Part shown: positions 56,225 to 64,000 of the stretch, piece after piece
Position numbering within the stretch: the first letter of the stretch is position 1
How the letters are laid out: each line of letters begins with the position of its first letter
DNA from: Bacteroidales bacterium
GTDB lineage: Bacteria; Bacteroidota; Bacteroidia; Bacteroidales; Muribaculaceae
DNA length: 64,000 bases
Assembly: GCA_014800795.1 (NCBI GenBank)
Contig: JAAVFL010000011.1
Span: 1-64,000 of the forward strand
Reading direction: 5' to 3'
The notes under the pieces: model-generated
Databases searched by the model: none
The model's input: only the letters and a program-made list of their open reading frames with translations
What the model was told of the DNA's origin: nothing
Position numbers and translations under genes: made by a program

Positions 56225-58654
56225 ATGAAAACATTCCTTAAAATATTATATATTTTTATTCTATCATCTGTTATTGGAGCTAATTCCGTAGCTCAAGTCA
56301 GAATTCATGGTAAAGTTGTAGAGACAGACGATTCCCCCCTTGAATTCGTTACAGTACGAATTGATGGAACCGCAATCGGTACTAATACCGGCTTGGATGG
56401 AACATTTCAGCTATCTTGCCCTCCTCCGGCTAATGATACTCTAACAGTCGTATTCTCATGCATAGGATACGACGAGTTACGTCGAACTCTTATCGATCCT
56501 AAAGGAGATTTAGCCCTTAACGTCCGCATGAGGCAGAAAAGTACCGACCTGAAAGAAATTGAGGTTACTGATTTTCGTAAACAGACCAATCAGATGCAGA
56601 CGATAGACACGGATAGCTACAAACTCGCAGCTGATGCGACCGGGGGGAGTATTGAATCTATGCTCTCTACTCTCGCAGGGGTCAACTCCAATAATGAGAT
56701 GTCAAGTCAGTATTCTGTCCGTGGAGGTACATATGATGAAAATTCAGTGTATATCAACGGTATTGAAGTATATCGTCCACAATTGATATCTTCAGGCCAA
56801 CAGGAAGGTTTAAGTGTAATTAATCCGGACTTAGTTGGGTCGGTAAGCTTTTCTACCGGCGGATTCGGTGTAGAATATGGAGATAAAATGTCCTCTGCCC
56901 TTGACATTACTTATCGTGAACCTGAGGCATTTGAAGGAGCGGTCAGTGCAAGTCTTATGGGAGCCTCTCTCTCCATCGGGCAAAGTACAAAGAAATTTTC
57001 ACAACTGCACGGTATTCGTTACAAGCGTAATTCCTCACTTCTGAGCTCTTTGGAAACTAAAGGGGAATACGACCCTAACTTCTTTGATTATCAAACAAAT
57101 CTGAATCTAAAAATCAACAATCGCATAAAAGTCTCTTTTTTAGGAAATATAGCTGTCAACAACTATAAGTTCACTCCCGTAAATCGTGAGACCAACTTCG
57201 GCACCTCAAATGATGCCAAGCAATTTAAAGTGTATTTTGACGGACAAGAAAAGGATCGTTTTGAAACATATTTCGGTGCCCTGAACCTAACATATAATCA
57301 CTCGAAGAATACCCAATTCTCACTATTGGCGTCAGGATATCTGACCAACGAACTTGTTGCATATGATATCAGTGGTGAGTATTGGCTTGATCAGGCAGGA
57401 ACCACAGGTGAAGGTAACCCTGATAATGCAATAGGAGGTGAGCTTGGCGTAGGACGATATCATGAGCATGCGCGAAATCGTCTGAAAATCGGAGTTTTTT
57501 CACTTGGTTTACAAGGTCATACTTCTATTAACCGCCACAACCTGACATATGGATTTAACTTCAATCATCAGACAATCATGGAGCGTACCCGCGAGTGGGA
57601 ACTTCGCGATTCTGCCGGCTACACTCTTCCATCTGACGGCCAGAATATCCGTATGATTTATAATTTGACATCAAATCAGGATATTTCCACGAACCGAATA
57701 TCACTATATCTTGCCGATTCATACCGTTTGAATACACCTACCGGCTATTTTGCCATTAATGCCGGACTTCGGTTCTCATATTGGGATTACAACCGGGAGT
57801 TTCTTGTATCACCAAGGGCTAACGTCGCCTTTGTTCCCGAACGGAATAATGCGTTTACATTCCGGTTTGCTACAGGTTTATATTATCAACAGCCATTCTA
57901 TAAGGAATTTCGCCAACCATTGGAGGATATGCATGGCAATACAGTTGTAAGGCTCAATTCAGACATTAAATCACAACAGAGCATACATTTTATTCTTGGC
58001 GCAGATTATACATTCCGTATGTTTGATCGGCCATTTAAATTGTCCGGTGAAGCATATTATAAGAAATTAAATAATCTCATTCCATACGAGATCGATAATC
58101 TGAAAATCGTATATTCAGGAGAAAACACGACTGATGGATACACCGCGGGACTTGACATGAAGCTTTTCGGCCAATTCGTGCCCGGAACAGATTCATGGAT
58201 AAGTTTTTCCCTTATGAAGACTGGTGAGAATCTTAACGGCGTAGTAGTTCCCCGGCCTACGGATCAGAGGTATTCATTGGCTCTGTTCTTTACCGATTAC
58301 TTTCCGAAATTTCCGAAATTAAAATTCTCTTTGCGAGGTATATTCTCTGACGGATTACCTACTACAGCGCCCCATTCCTCTCGTGACAAAGGGTATTTCC
58401 GGGCTCCGGCCTATAAACGCGTAGATATAGGTCTAAGCTACGCCCTGCTTTCTCCATCAAAAGACGGAGAAAGCAGAACCGGTATGCACAAGTGGTTAAA
58501 AAGTATCTGGTTGGGGGTAGATATATTCAATTTACTCGATATATCAAATGTTTCAAGCTACTATTGGGTAACCGATGTCAACGAAATACAATATGCGGTT
58601 CCAAACTATCTGACCCGTAGACAGTTCAACGTACGTCTGAGTATAGATTTCTGA
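56225..58654 (+). CDS. TonB-dependent receptor with carboxypeptidase-regulatory-like domain
   Basis: 809 aa outer-membrane receptor. Signal peptide (1-24), a CarboxypepD_reg-like beta-sandwich (about 25-112: VRIHGKVVETDDSPLEFVTV...GLDGTFQLSC), plug (about 125-240: SIESMLSTLAGVNSNNEMSSQYSVRGGTYDENSVYINGIEVYRP) and barrel ending RRQFNVRLSIDF. No SusD partner, so not a polysaccharide SusC; ligand unknown. The DUF6155 gene follows after 13 nt. Confidence 0.92.
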   Translation: MKTFLKILYIFILSSVIGANSVAQVRIHGKVVETDDSPLEFVTVRIDGTAIGTNTGLDGTFQLSCPPPANDTLTVVFSCIGYDELRRTLIDPKGDLALNVRMRQKSTDLKEIEVTDFRKQTNQMQTIDTDSYKLAADATGGSIESMLSTLAGVNSNNEMSSQYSVRGGTYDENSVYINGIEVYRPQLISSGQQEGLSVINPDLVGSVSFSTGGFGVEYGDKMSSALDITYREPEAFEGAVSASLMGASLSIGQSTKKFSQLHGIRYKRNSSLLSSLETKGEYDPNFFDYQTNLNLKINNRIKVSFLGNIAVNNYKFTPVNRETNFGTSNDAKQFKVYFDGQEKDRFETYFGALNLTYNHSKNTQFSLLASGYLTNELVAYDISGEYWLDQAGTTGEGNPDNAIGGELGVGRYHEHARNRLKIGVFSLGLQGHTSINRHNLTYGFNFNHQTIMERTREWELRDSAGYTLPSDGQNIRMIYNLTSNQDISTNRISLYLADSYRLNTPTGYFAINAGLRFSYWDYNREFLVSPRANVAFVPERNNAFTFRFATGLYYQQPFYKEFRQPLEDMHGNTVVRLNSDIKSQQSIHFILGADYTFRMFDRPFKLSGEAYYKKLNNLIPYEIDNLKIVYSGENTTDGYTAGLDMKLFGQFVPGTDSWISFSLMKTGENLNGVVVPRPTDQRYSLALFFTDYFPKFPKLKFSLRGIFSDGLPTTAPHSSRDKGYFRAPAYKRVDIGLSYALLSPSKDGESRTGMHKWLKSIWLGVDIFNLLDISNVSSYYWVTDVNEIQYAVPNYLTRRQFNVRLSIDF

Positions 58655-58667
58655 TACATACCTCCCG

Positions 58668-59183
58668 ATGAGCAAGACACAGCTTAAAAAAGAGATTAAA
58701 AACATATCGCGTGATCAGCTTGAACAGATGATTCTCGAAGCTTATGACGCCCGTAAAGAAATCAAACAATATTTTGACTTCTTTCTTAACCCGGATGTGG
58801 ATAAACTTACAGAGCGATACACATTGGAAATCAACAAAGAGTTCGGTCGTAGCAAACGGGGATATTCAAAGGCAAGAATAACAAATGTTCGCAGGCTCTA
58901 TAAGGAGTTCAAAAGTTATCATCCGGGATTTGACAAAGAGATCGAATTGCTAATGCACATAATCAGAGTTTCATTAAAAAGTGAGCGGGTATTCAACCTC
59001 TCTGAAACCATGATTCGTGGTATCGGATCACTTTTGAATGAACTTGTTAATATAAGTGATAAAAATCTGGTTGCAGATAAAGTTTGGTCGGATCTGACCA
59101 CACTACTTGATGATACGGCTGCCGGCACAAGATATTTTCGCAAATATCTTAGAGAGCAGCTGGAAAGTTACCGTCCGACATAG
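58668..59183 (+). CDS. DUF6155 family protein
   Basis: 171 aa, all-helical, basic, cytoplasmic. The opening MSKTQLKKEIKNISRDQLEQMILEAYDARKEIKQYFDFFLNP is the DUF6155 pattern as I recall it. Function unknown. Probably translated from the same message as the TonB receptor. Confidence 0.75.
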   Translation: MSKTQLKKEIKNISRDQLEQMILEAYDARKEIKQYFDFFLNPDVDKLTERYTLEINKEFGRSKRGYSKARITNVRRLYKEFKSYHPGFDKEIELLMHIIRVSLKSERVFNLSETMIRGIGSLLNELVNISDKNLVADKVWSDLTTLLDDTAAGTRYFRKYLREQLESYRPT

Positions 59184-59295
59184 TAACTAACCGTCACAGT
59201 TATTGGCGAGACTGTCAACCTATTCCATTGCCGTATGAATTCTATCGCTGCTATTTAGTTATACACAACTATTTTTCTGTTATCGGTTTTTTCGC

Positions 59296-59303
59296 TAAAT
59301 TTG
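59296..59303 (+). promoter_or_regulatory. -7 box of the putative porin gene
   Basis: TAAATTTG, 12 nt before the ATG at 59316; the preceding T-rich stretch may serve as -33. Short leader. Confidence 0.45.
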
Positions 59304-59315
59304 CGGCTTAGAAAT

Positions 59316-61280
59316 ATGATACAAAAACTTACCCGCATAATATTATTAGCCGTAGTCTGCAGTATGTCATTTATTACAGTGGCAAGAAAAACTGTACTTG
59401 AACCATCGTATGCATGGACAGATGTTCCTCCCCTTGGACTACGTGAAGCTACAACTATAGACACCTTATATCAGAATTACTCTCTGGAATTCATTCCTCA
59501 GGAGGTTTCTCGCGCATATGCCACCACTGGCAATTATTGCGGTTCCGGACAAAACATGATTTTTATGGAACGTCCTGTAATGAGTGATTTTTATTTCCGC
59601 GATGCTGTGAGCCATTGGCTACCATCTACACAAACTATAAAATGGTACAATACACGCATCCCGATGACCCTATTAAGTTATAATTTCGGAGGTGGGAAAC
59701 AGGATGGTCAGGATCGTTTCCAGACTATATTCTCAGCAAATGCGAACAAACGTGTTCAGATAGGAGCCCTTATTGATTACATCTATTCAAAAGGAAGCTA
59801 TGATTATCAAGCCGCGAAAGATTTCACATGGGGACTATCCGGTTCATACATTGGAGAACGATTCGAATTTCAAGGCAACTTCTATCACTACAACTTACTC
59901 CAAAAGGAAAACGGTGGAATCACAGATGATGCATATATACGTGATCCAGCATCTGTGCAGGGAGGTAATACCTCAGTAAACTGTAAGGATATTCCAGTCA
60001 ACCTAACCGGCGCATTTAACCGCGTACGCGGAACAGATTTGTATCTTAACGGCCGATATAAAATGGGATTCTGGAAAGAAGAGCAGATAAATGATACGAC
60101 CGTTAACCGAACTTTAGTTCCGGTTACGAGTGTTATCTGGACCCTAAATTATACAGATGCGGCTCACAGATTCGTAAATAATAATGCCAGCCAGAACATG
60201 TCATTTTGGGAAAACACATACTTTTCTCCGAATTTCACGAAAGACTCACAAGATTTCTGGAAACTTCGCAATACTGTCGGATTATCTCTTCTTGAGGGAT
60301 TCAACAAATATGCGAAAGCCGGTTTAGCCGCCTTTATCACACATGAAGTGCGCTCATATAAACTGGATACCGACTATGATGAACCGGATCAGGCGCAAGC
60401 AGAAGCGTTATCACCGGATCCCTATCCATATATGACCACTTCAGAAACGCAAAATCTCGCATGGATCGGCGCCCAACTCACCAAACAACAAGGCCGAATT
60501 TTTAACTATAATATAACCGGAGAAATCGGAATTCTCGGAGCTGCCGCAGGAGAAATAAAAGTAAATGGAGACATCTCAACTCACATTCCCCTTTTCGGAG
60601 ATACGGTTCAGGTTAATGCAAACGGTCATTTCACCAATCTGACTGCGCCGTGGTTGATGCAACATATGAAATCAAATCATTTCATATGGGACAACGATTT
60701 TTCAAAAACCAGATCACTACGTTTCGGTGGTGGACTGATTATACCTTGGACTCGGACATCTCTTTCACTTAATGTCGAGAATGTGCAGAATCTCATATAC
60801 TTTGGCAATAATGGCTTACCCCGACAGTATGGCGGTAGCACACAGATATTAAGCGCTACATTACGTCAGAATTTTAAATTCGGTCCATTCAATTGGGACA
60901 ATATAATTACCTATCAGACGTCAAGTGAGAGTGAGGTAATCTCCCTTCCTGCACTAACTGTCTACTCTAACATGTATCTGTTGTTTCGCATAGCTACTCT
61001 CCATGTGCAATTGGGTATAAATTGCGATTATTTCACAAAGTACAAAGGAGTAAACTATCAGCCCGCTACAATGGGATTCTACAACCAGAATCTTATCGAT
61101 ATTGGAGACTATCCTTTTGTAAGCGTATATGCCAACTGTAAACTTTCAAAGTGTCGTTTCTACATAATGATGTCACACGTCAATCAAGGTATGACAGGAA
61201 GCATGTATTTTTCTATGCCACACTACCCTATGAACCCACGCCGCCTTCAGATGGGTCTAAGTATTGATTTCGCAAACTGA
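59316..61280 (+). CDS. Putative porin (Bacteroidota beta-barrel)
   Basis: 654 aa from MIQKLTRIILLA (signal peptide to about residue 24); a TTG five codons upstream lies inside the promoter box and is rejected. The body shows GSGQNMIFMERPVMSDFYFRDAVSHWLPS followed by many amphipathic strands ending FSMPHYPMNPRRLQMGLSIDFAN, as in the Bacteroidota 'putative porin' family. It likely forms an outer-membrane channel; substrate unknown. The next gene starts 13 nt later. Confidence 0.85.
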   Translation: MIQKLTRIILLAVVCSMSFITVARKTVLEPSYAWTDVPPLGLREATTIDTLYQNYSLEFIPQEVSRAYATTGNYCGSGQNMIFMERPVMSDFYFRDAVSHWLPSTQTIKWYNTRIPMTLLSYNFGGGKQDGQDRFQTIFSANANKRVQIGALIDYIYSKGSYDYQAAKDFTWGLSGSYIGERFEFQGNFYHYNLLQKENGGITDDAYIRDPASVQGGNTSVNCKDIPVNLTGAFNRVRGTDLYLNGRYKMGFWKEEQINDTTVNRTLVPVTSVIWTLNYTDAAHRFVNNNASQNMSFWENTYFSPNFTKDSQDFWKLRNTVGLSLLEGFNKYAKAGLAAFITHEVRSYKLDTDYDEPDQAQAEALSPDPYPYMTTSETQNLAWIGAQLTKQQGRIFNYNITGEIGILGAAAGEIKVNGDISTHIPLFGDTVQVNANGHFTNLTAPWLMQHMKSNHFIWDNDFSKTRSLRFGGGLIIPWTRTSLSLNVENVQNLIYFGNNGLPRQYGGSTQILSATLRQNFKFGPFNWDNIITYQTSSESEVISLPALTVYSNMYLLFRIATLHVQLGINCDYFTKYKGVNYQPATMGFYNQNLIDIGDYPFVSVYANCKLSKCRFYIMMSHVNQGMTGSMYFSMPHYPMNPRRLQMGLSIDFAN

Positions 61281-61293
61281 TTCATTGCAAACT

Positions 61294-62082
61294 ATGATAC
61301 GACATATACCTCCGGTAAAAAAGAGAAATACCTCTATCTACTTGATTCTGTTATTTCTTACAATTGTTGCAATGATCTCTCTAAAAGAATGTTCCGGTAA
61401 ACAACTGCCATTAAAAACCGAAAGAGTCGCCGGTGGGGATACTTTAAATATTGCAATTGAAATATCACCGATGGGCGTTACGATGGTTGGTGATAGCCTT
61501 GGAGGTGTATATTATAATATGCTTTCCAAAGCTACCCGGAAACATGGCATACCAGTATTGTTCCATCCGTTTACATTACTATCTACGGCAATGACAGGCC
61601 TTAACGACGGACGTTATCAATTAGTGGTAAGTGATATACCCATTACAGCAGAACTTAAAGAGAAATATCTTTTCGTAGACCCTATACTTATAGATCGGCA
61701 GGTGCTTGTACAGCGACGAGATTCCATAACCGGGGAAGCTGAAATAAAATCTCAATTAGAACTCGGTGGAAAGCAGATCGCCGTTCCTGCAGGTTCCCCG
61801 TTTATTTCAAGATTGCATAACTTATCAAAAGAAATTGGTGATACTATATATATTGAAGAGGATAGCGAGTACTCCTCCGAGCAACTGGTCATTCTGACTG
61901 CGTTGGGAGAACTACAGAGAGTAGTTGTAAGCGAACATGTGGCTCGTCTACTGCTAAAGCGATATCCGATACTTGATGCATCAGTAGCTATTTCATTCAA
62001 TCAATTTCATGGATGGCTTCTCGCCCCGACTGATACAATTCTTCGTGATTCGATATCATCATGGATCTATCATGCACATTAA
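61294..62082 (+). CDS. Membrane-anchored substrate-binding-like protein
   Basis: 262 aa from MIRHIPPVKKRNTS. One N-terminal membrane/lipoprotein-like segment (YLILLFLTIVAMISLKEC) and an SBP_bac_3-type periplasmic domain (LNIAIEISPMGVTMVGDSLGGVYYNML; VVSDIPITAELKEKYLFVDPIL; GGKQIAVPAGSPFI). It resembles the N-terminal half of the lytic transglycosylase MltF, but no transglycosylase domain follows. Co-transcribed with the porin gene. Confidence 0.8.
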   Translation: MIRHIPPVKKRNTSIYLILLFLTIVAMISLKECSGKQLPLKTERVAGGDTLNIAIEISPMGVTMVGDSLGGVYYNMLSKATRKHGIPVLFHPFTLLSTAMTGLNDGRYQLVVSDIPITAELKEKYLFVDPILIDRQVLVQRRDSITGEAEIKSQLELGGKQIAVPAGSPFISRLHNLSKEIGDTIYIEEDSEYSSEQLVILTALGELQRVVVSEHVARLLLKRYPILDASVAISFNQFHGWLLAPTDTILRDSISSWIYHAH

Positions 62083-62121
62083 ACATGATATCATTATACA
62101 ATATCTAATGTAAATACCATA

Positions 62122-62766
62122 TTACAACAGATATGGATTTGATTGCTTTTCACGTAATATCGATGTCGGACTCCCATGCCCCGGAAGAACAATTGTATTG
62201 TCGGGCAGTTTCATCAACTTTTCCTGTATGGAAAAGATCAACTGCCGGCCATTACCGCCAGGCAAATCAGCACGACCAATTGATCCGGCAAAAAGAGTAT
62301 CACCGCTAAACAAAATTCCGGATGAAGGTAAATAATAACAAACGCCTCCCGCTGAATGCCCCGGTGTACATATCACTTTGATTTCCTCCGGACCCAGATT
62401 CAGAGATGTTTTTTCATCAACAAACCGGTCTATTTCCAATGGCCTCAGCTTATAAGGAAGATGAAACATCTGGGCCTGCTGAGATCTGCTCGCAGCCAGC
62501 CCCAAATCACCTCTATGAGCCAATACAGGAAGCAACGGATACTGCTCCTTAAGAGCATCTACACCAAACGTATGATCAATATGGATATGAGTGAGAAGTA
62601 TAAACCTAAGAGATAGCGACTTCTCTTCAACAACATCCATAAAAGTTCTCACATCTACCCCATCTGCCATACCAGGATCTATAACCGCAGCATCTAATGA
62701 CGTACTATCCCATATAAGATATGTATTCTCTCCAAAAATATTGAATTCAAAATGCTTTATTTCCAT
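62122..62766 (-). CDS. MBL-fold hydrolase, glyoxalase II-like
   Basis: 214 aa. Metal ligands H60-I-H62-I-D64-H65, H137 (PGHSAGG), D156 (SGDTLF) and H197 (PGHGSPT) are all present, so a binuclear-metal hydrolase is expected. It lacks the C-terminal glutathione-binding domain of GloB, which fits the short form of thioester hydrolases; exact substrate unknown. rsmG ends 27 nt upstream on the same strand. Confidence 0.9.
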   Translation of the reverse strand: MEIKHFEFNIFGENTYLIWDSTSLDAAVIDPGMADGVDVRTFMDVVEEKSLSLRFILLTHIHIDHTFGVDALKEQYPLLPVLAHRGDLGLAASRSQQAQMFHLPYKLRPLEIDRFVDEKTSLNLGPEEIKVICTPGHSAGGVCYYLPSSGILFSGDTLFAGSIGRADLPGGNGRQLIFSIQEKLMKLPDNTIVLPGHGSPTSILREKQSNPYLL

Positions 62767-62793
62767 AACAGAACATTACAATATTCGTACAAT

Positions 62794-63450
62794 TTAAAGT
62801 GGCAGATACACCAGCTTCTTTGTCTTGAAGAACGGTTCTTCCGGGAAATAGTTCGCAAGATCATCGACCAGAGGCTCGGAGGCGAGTCTTAAAGATGCAC
62901 GAATCTCATCTTTAAGGTCACCACCTTTCAGACATACCAGGCCGTTAGGCAAAGCGTAAGGTTTATCTGTTTTCACATGCCTGATGTTTTTCCTCACAAG
63001 AGGTATAAGGCTGTCCAAAGTCATAACAGCACGCGATACAACAAAATCATATTTTTCACGACACTCCCCTATATCGCCATGTTGAAAGGTGACGTTATCC
63101 AATCCGAGTGAGGAGGCGATCTCACTGGCAACCTTTATTTTTTTCCCGATTCGATCTATTAAATGGAACCGACATTGAGGCATGACAATAGCAAGCGGTA
63201 TCCCGGGAAAACCGCCACCCGTACCCATGTCAAGTATCGATGTTCCTTCAGGTAGGCCTGTTAAAAATTTTGCAATTGCAAGCGAATGCAGAACATGATT
63301 CGGATATAGATTCTGTATATCTTTTCTTGAGATGACATTAATTTTTTCATTCCAAGTAGGATAAAGTTCTCCAAGTTCTAAAATCCGGTTCTTTTGTATA
63401 TCAGACAATCCAGAGAAATATCTGAACACGCACGATGCATCTAAATCCAT
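62794..63450 (-). CDS. rsmG: 16S rRNA (guanine-527-N7)-methyltransferase
   Basis: Methylates G527 in the 530 loop. 218 aa with the GidB fold: SAM motif ILDMGTGGGFPGIPLAI (72-88), LIDRIGKKIKVASEIA, VVSRAVMTLDSL, and LKGGD. Mutations in this gene are known elsewhere to give low-level streptomycin resistance. Confidence 0.95.
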   Translation of the reverse strand: MDLDASCVFRYFSGLSDIQKNRILELGELYPTWNEKINVISRKDIQNLYPNHVLHSLAIAKFLTGLPEGTSILDMGTGGGFPGIPLAIVMPQCRFHLIDRIGKKIKVASEIASSLGLDNVTFQHGDIGECREKYDFVVSRAVMTLDSLIPLVRKNIRHVKTDKPYALPNGLVCLKGGDLKDEIRASLRLASEPLVDDLANYFPEEPFFKTKKLVYLPL

Positions 63451-63490
63451 ATTAAAGATATATTAATTACACTTTTTCAATCTACTGTCA

Positions 63491-64000
63491 TTATATCTCC
63501 ATCACAAACCATAGGATTGAATGATCCGTGCTTTCCGCACGTATCCATATCCGATCACTTGTAATATTGATTAATCTTACTTCTTTAATTCCTATTTCAA
63601 TGCCGTTGATCTGTATATCACAATCAGTGGAAATGTCGGACGAGAGTGATATTTCTGTCAGAGGTAATTGTGAAATAATTTTCGCTTCCATACCTGTAAT
63701 CAATGAAGTTACAAGTAGAATCCGTTTATCTTTAGACAAGGCAAATAAATTCCCCGGTGTTTCGAATGTAAACTTCTGACTATCATAAGTAAAACGAGGT
63801 GTTCTATCTTCGACTTCCCGTAAAATTTCACCAGAGTCACCATTGTTATCGGAGTTGCCGGAATCTTCTTTATCATCAATCCCTCCATATACTTCATATG
63901 AACACCTCAAGGGTGTCCCATCGCCTCTGATCACAATCTCACCAGAGCCAATCGCCTTTCCATATAAAAGAATGCGACTTCCATCTACTGAAATATCTAC
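63491..64000 (-). CDS. C-terminal part of a hypothetical protein (cut by window edge)
   Basis: 170 codons of a minus-strand gene whose start lies beyond position 64000. The reading frame is open to the edge (VDISVDGSRILLYGKAIGS...). It has a Gly/Ser/Asp/Asn-rich linker (about 40-65 residues in) followed by two short beta domains ending DHSILWFVMEI. It looks like the tail of a secreted or surface protein; family not recognised. Confidence 0.7.
   Translation of the reverse strand, partial: VDISVDGSRILLYGKAIGSGEIVIRGDGTPLRCSYEVYGGIDDKEDSGNSDNNGDSGEILREVEDRTPRFTYDSQKFTFETPGNLFALSKDKRILLVTSLITGMEAKIISQLPLTEISLSSDISTDCDIQINGIEIGIKEVRLINITSDRIWIRAESTDHSILWFVMEI

Overview
The window looks like a chromosomal segment of a gut-type Bacteroidales bacterium, most like a Muribaculaceae-type genome. 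The evidence is the set of Bacteroidota-typical families (DUF5723, DUF4290, DUF6155, DUF5107-TPR, 'putative porin', TonB receptors with a carboxypeptidase-regulatory-like domain). Repeated TAnnTTTG promoter boxes occur, several with a TTG element 19-20 nt upstream, and clear Shine-Dalgarno sequences are lacking. A tmRNA encodes the tag GENNYALAA. The genus assignment is inference; no 16S gene is present.

Layout. 0-25.6 kb is mostly core genome: sppA, a lipoprotein/DUF5723 pair, a GtrB-like glycosyltransferase, proS, an OmpA-like protein, rimM, DUF4290, fabG with a TetR regulator, a dacB-type carboxypeptidase, rsmI, a coiled-coil lipoprotein, rfbD, prfC (TTG start), a secreted protein with a T9SS-like tail, a U32 peptidase/RlhA-like protein, pta-ackA and lgt. 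At 25.7-26.1 kb is ssrA; its promoter overlaps the lgt terminator. Directly downstream (26.1-27.1 kb) is a gene graveyard holding a dicluster ferredoxin tail, a frameshifted flavodoxin/FMN-reductase fragment and a long perfect inverted repeat. It is followed by a TonB receptor / bioB / HMA-protein unit in which bioB carries two frameshifts.

31-41 kb is a partly decayed carbohydrate locus: a GH3 C-terminal remnant, an AraC regulator divergent from a sugar-porter MFS gene plus a 1091-aa DUF5107-TPR protein (both intact), and a secreted GH29 fucosidase-GH43-like fusion broken by two stops and one frameshift. 41-43.2 kb holds a YjbR protein divergent from a metallo-hydrolase plus class A beta-lactamase lipoprotein pair.

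43.2-64 kb returns to core genes: thrS-infC-rpmI-rplT (IF-3 has an ~80-residue Pro/Arg/Gly extension), hppA pyrophosphatase, a PstS-like lipoprotein with a TPR protein, dnaB convergent with type II NADH dehydrogenase, a TonB receptor with DUF6155, a putative porin with a substrate-binding-like protein, an MBL hydrolase, rsmG, and a gene cut by the right edge.

How the genes work together: pta-ackA (acetate and ATP) and the K+-type pyrophosphatase fit fermentative energy metabolism. ThrS, ProS, RimM, RsmI, RsmG, RF3, IF-3, L20, L35 and tmRNA form a translation set. The MFS/DUF5107 pair looks like a cytoplasmic sugar-handling module under AraC control that has lost its extracellular hydrolases. 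No CRISPR array, tRNA, rRNA operon, intact transposase or integrase was seen.
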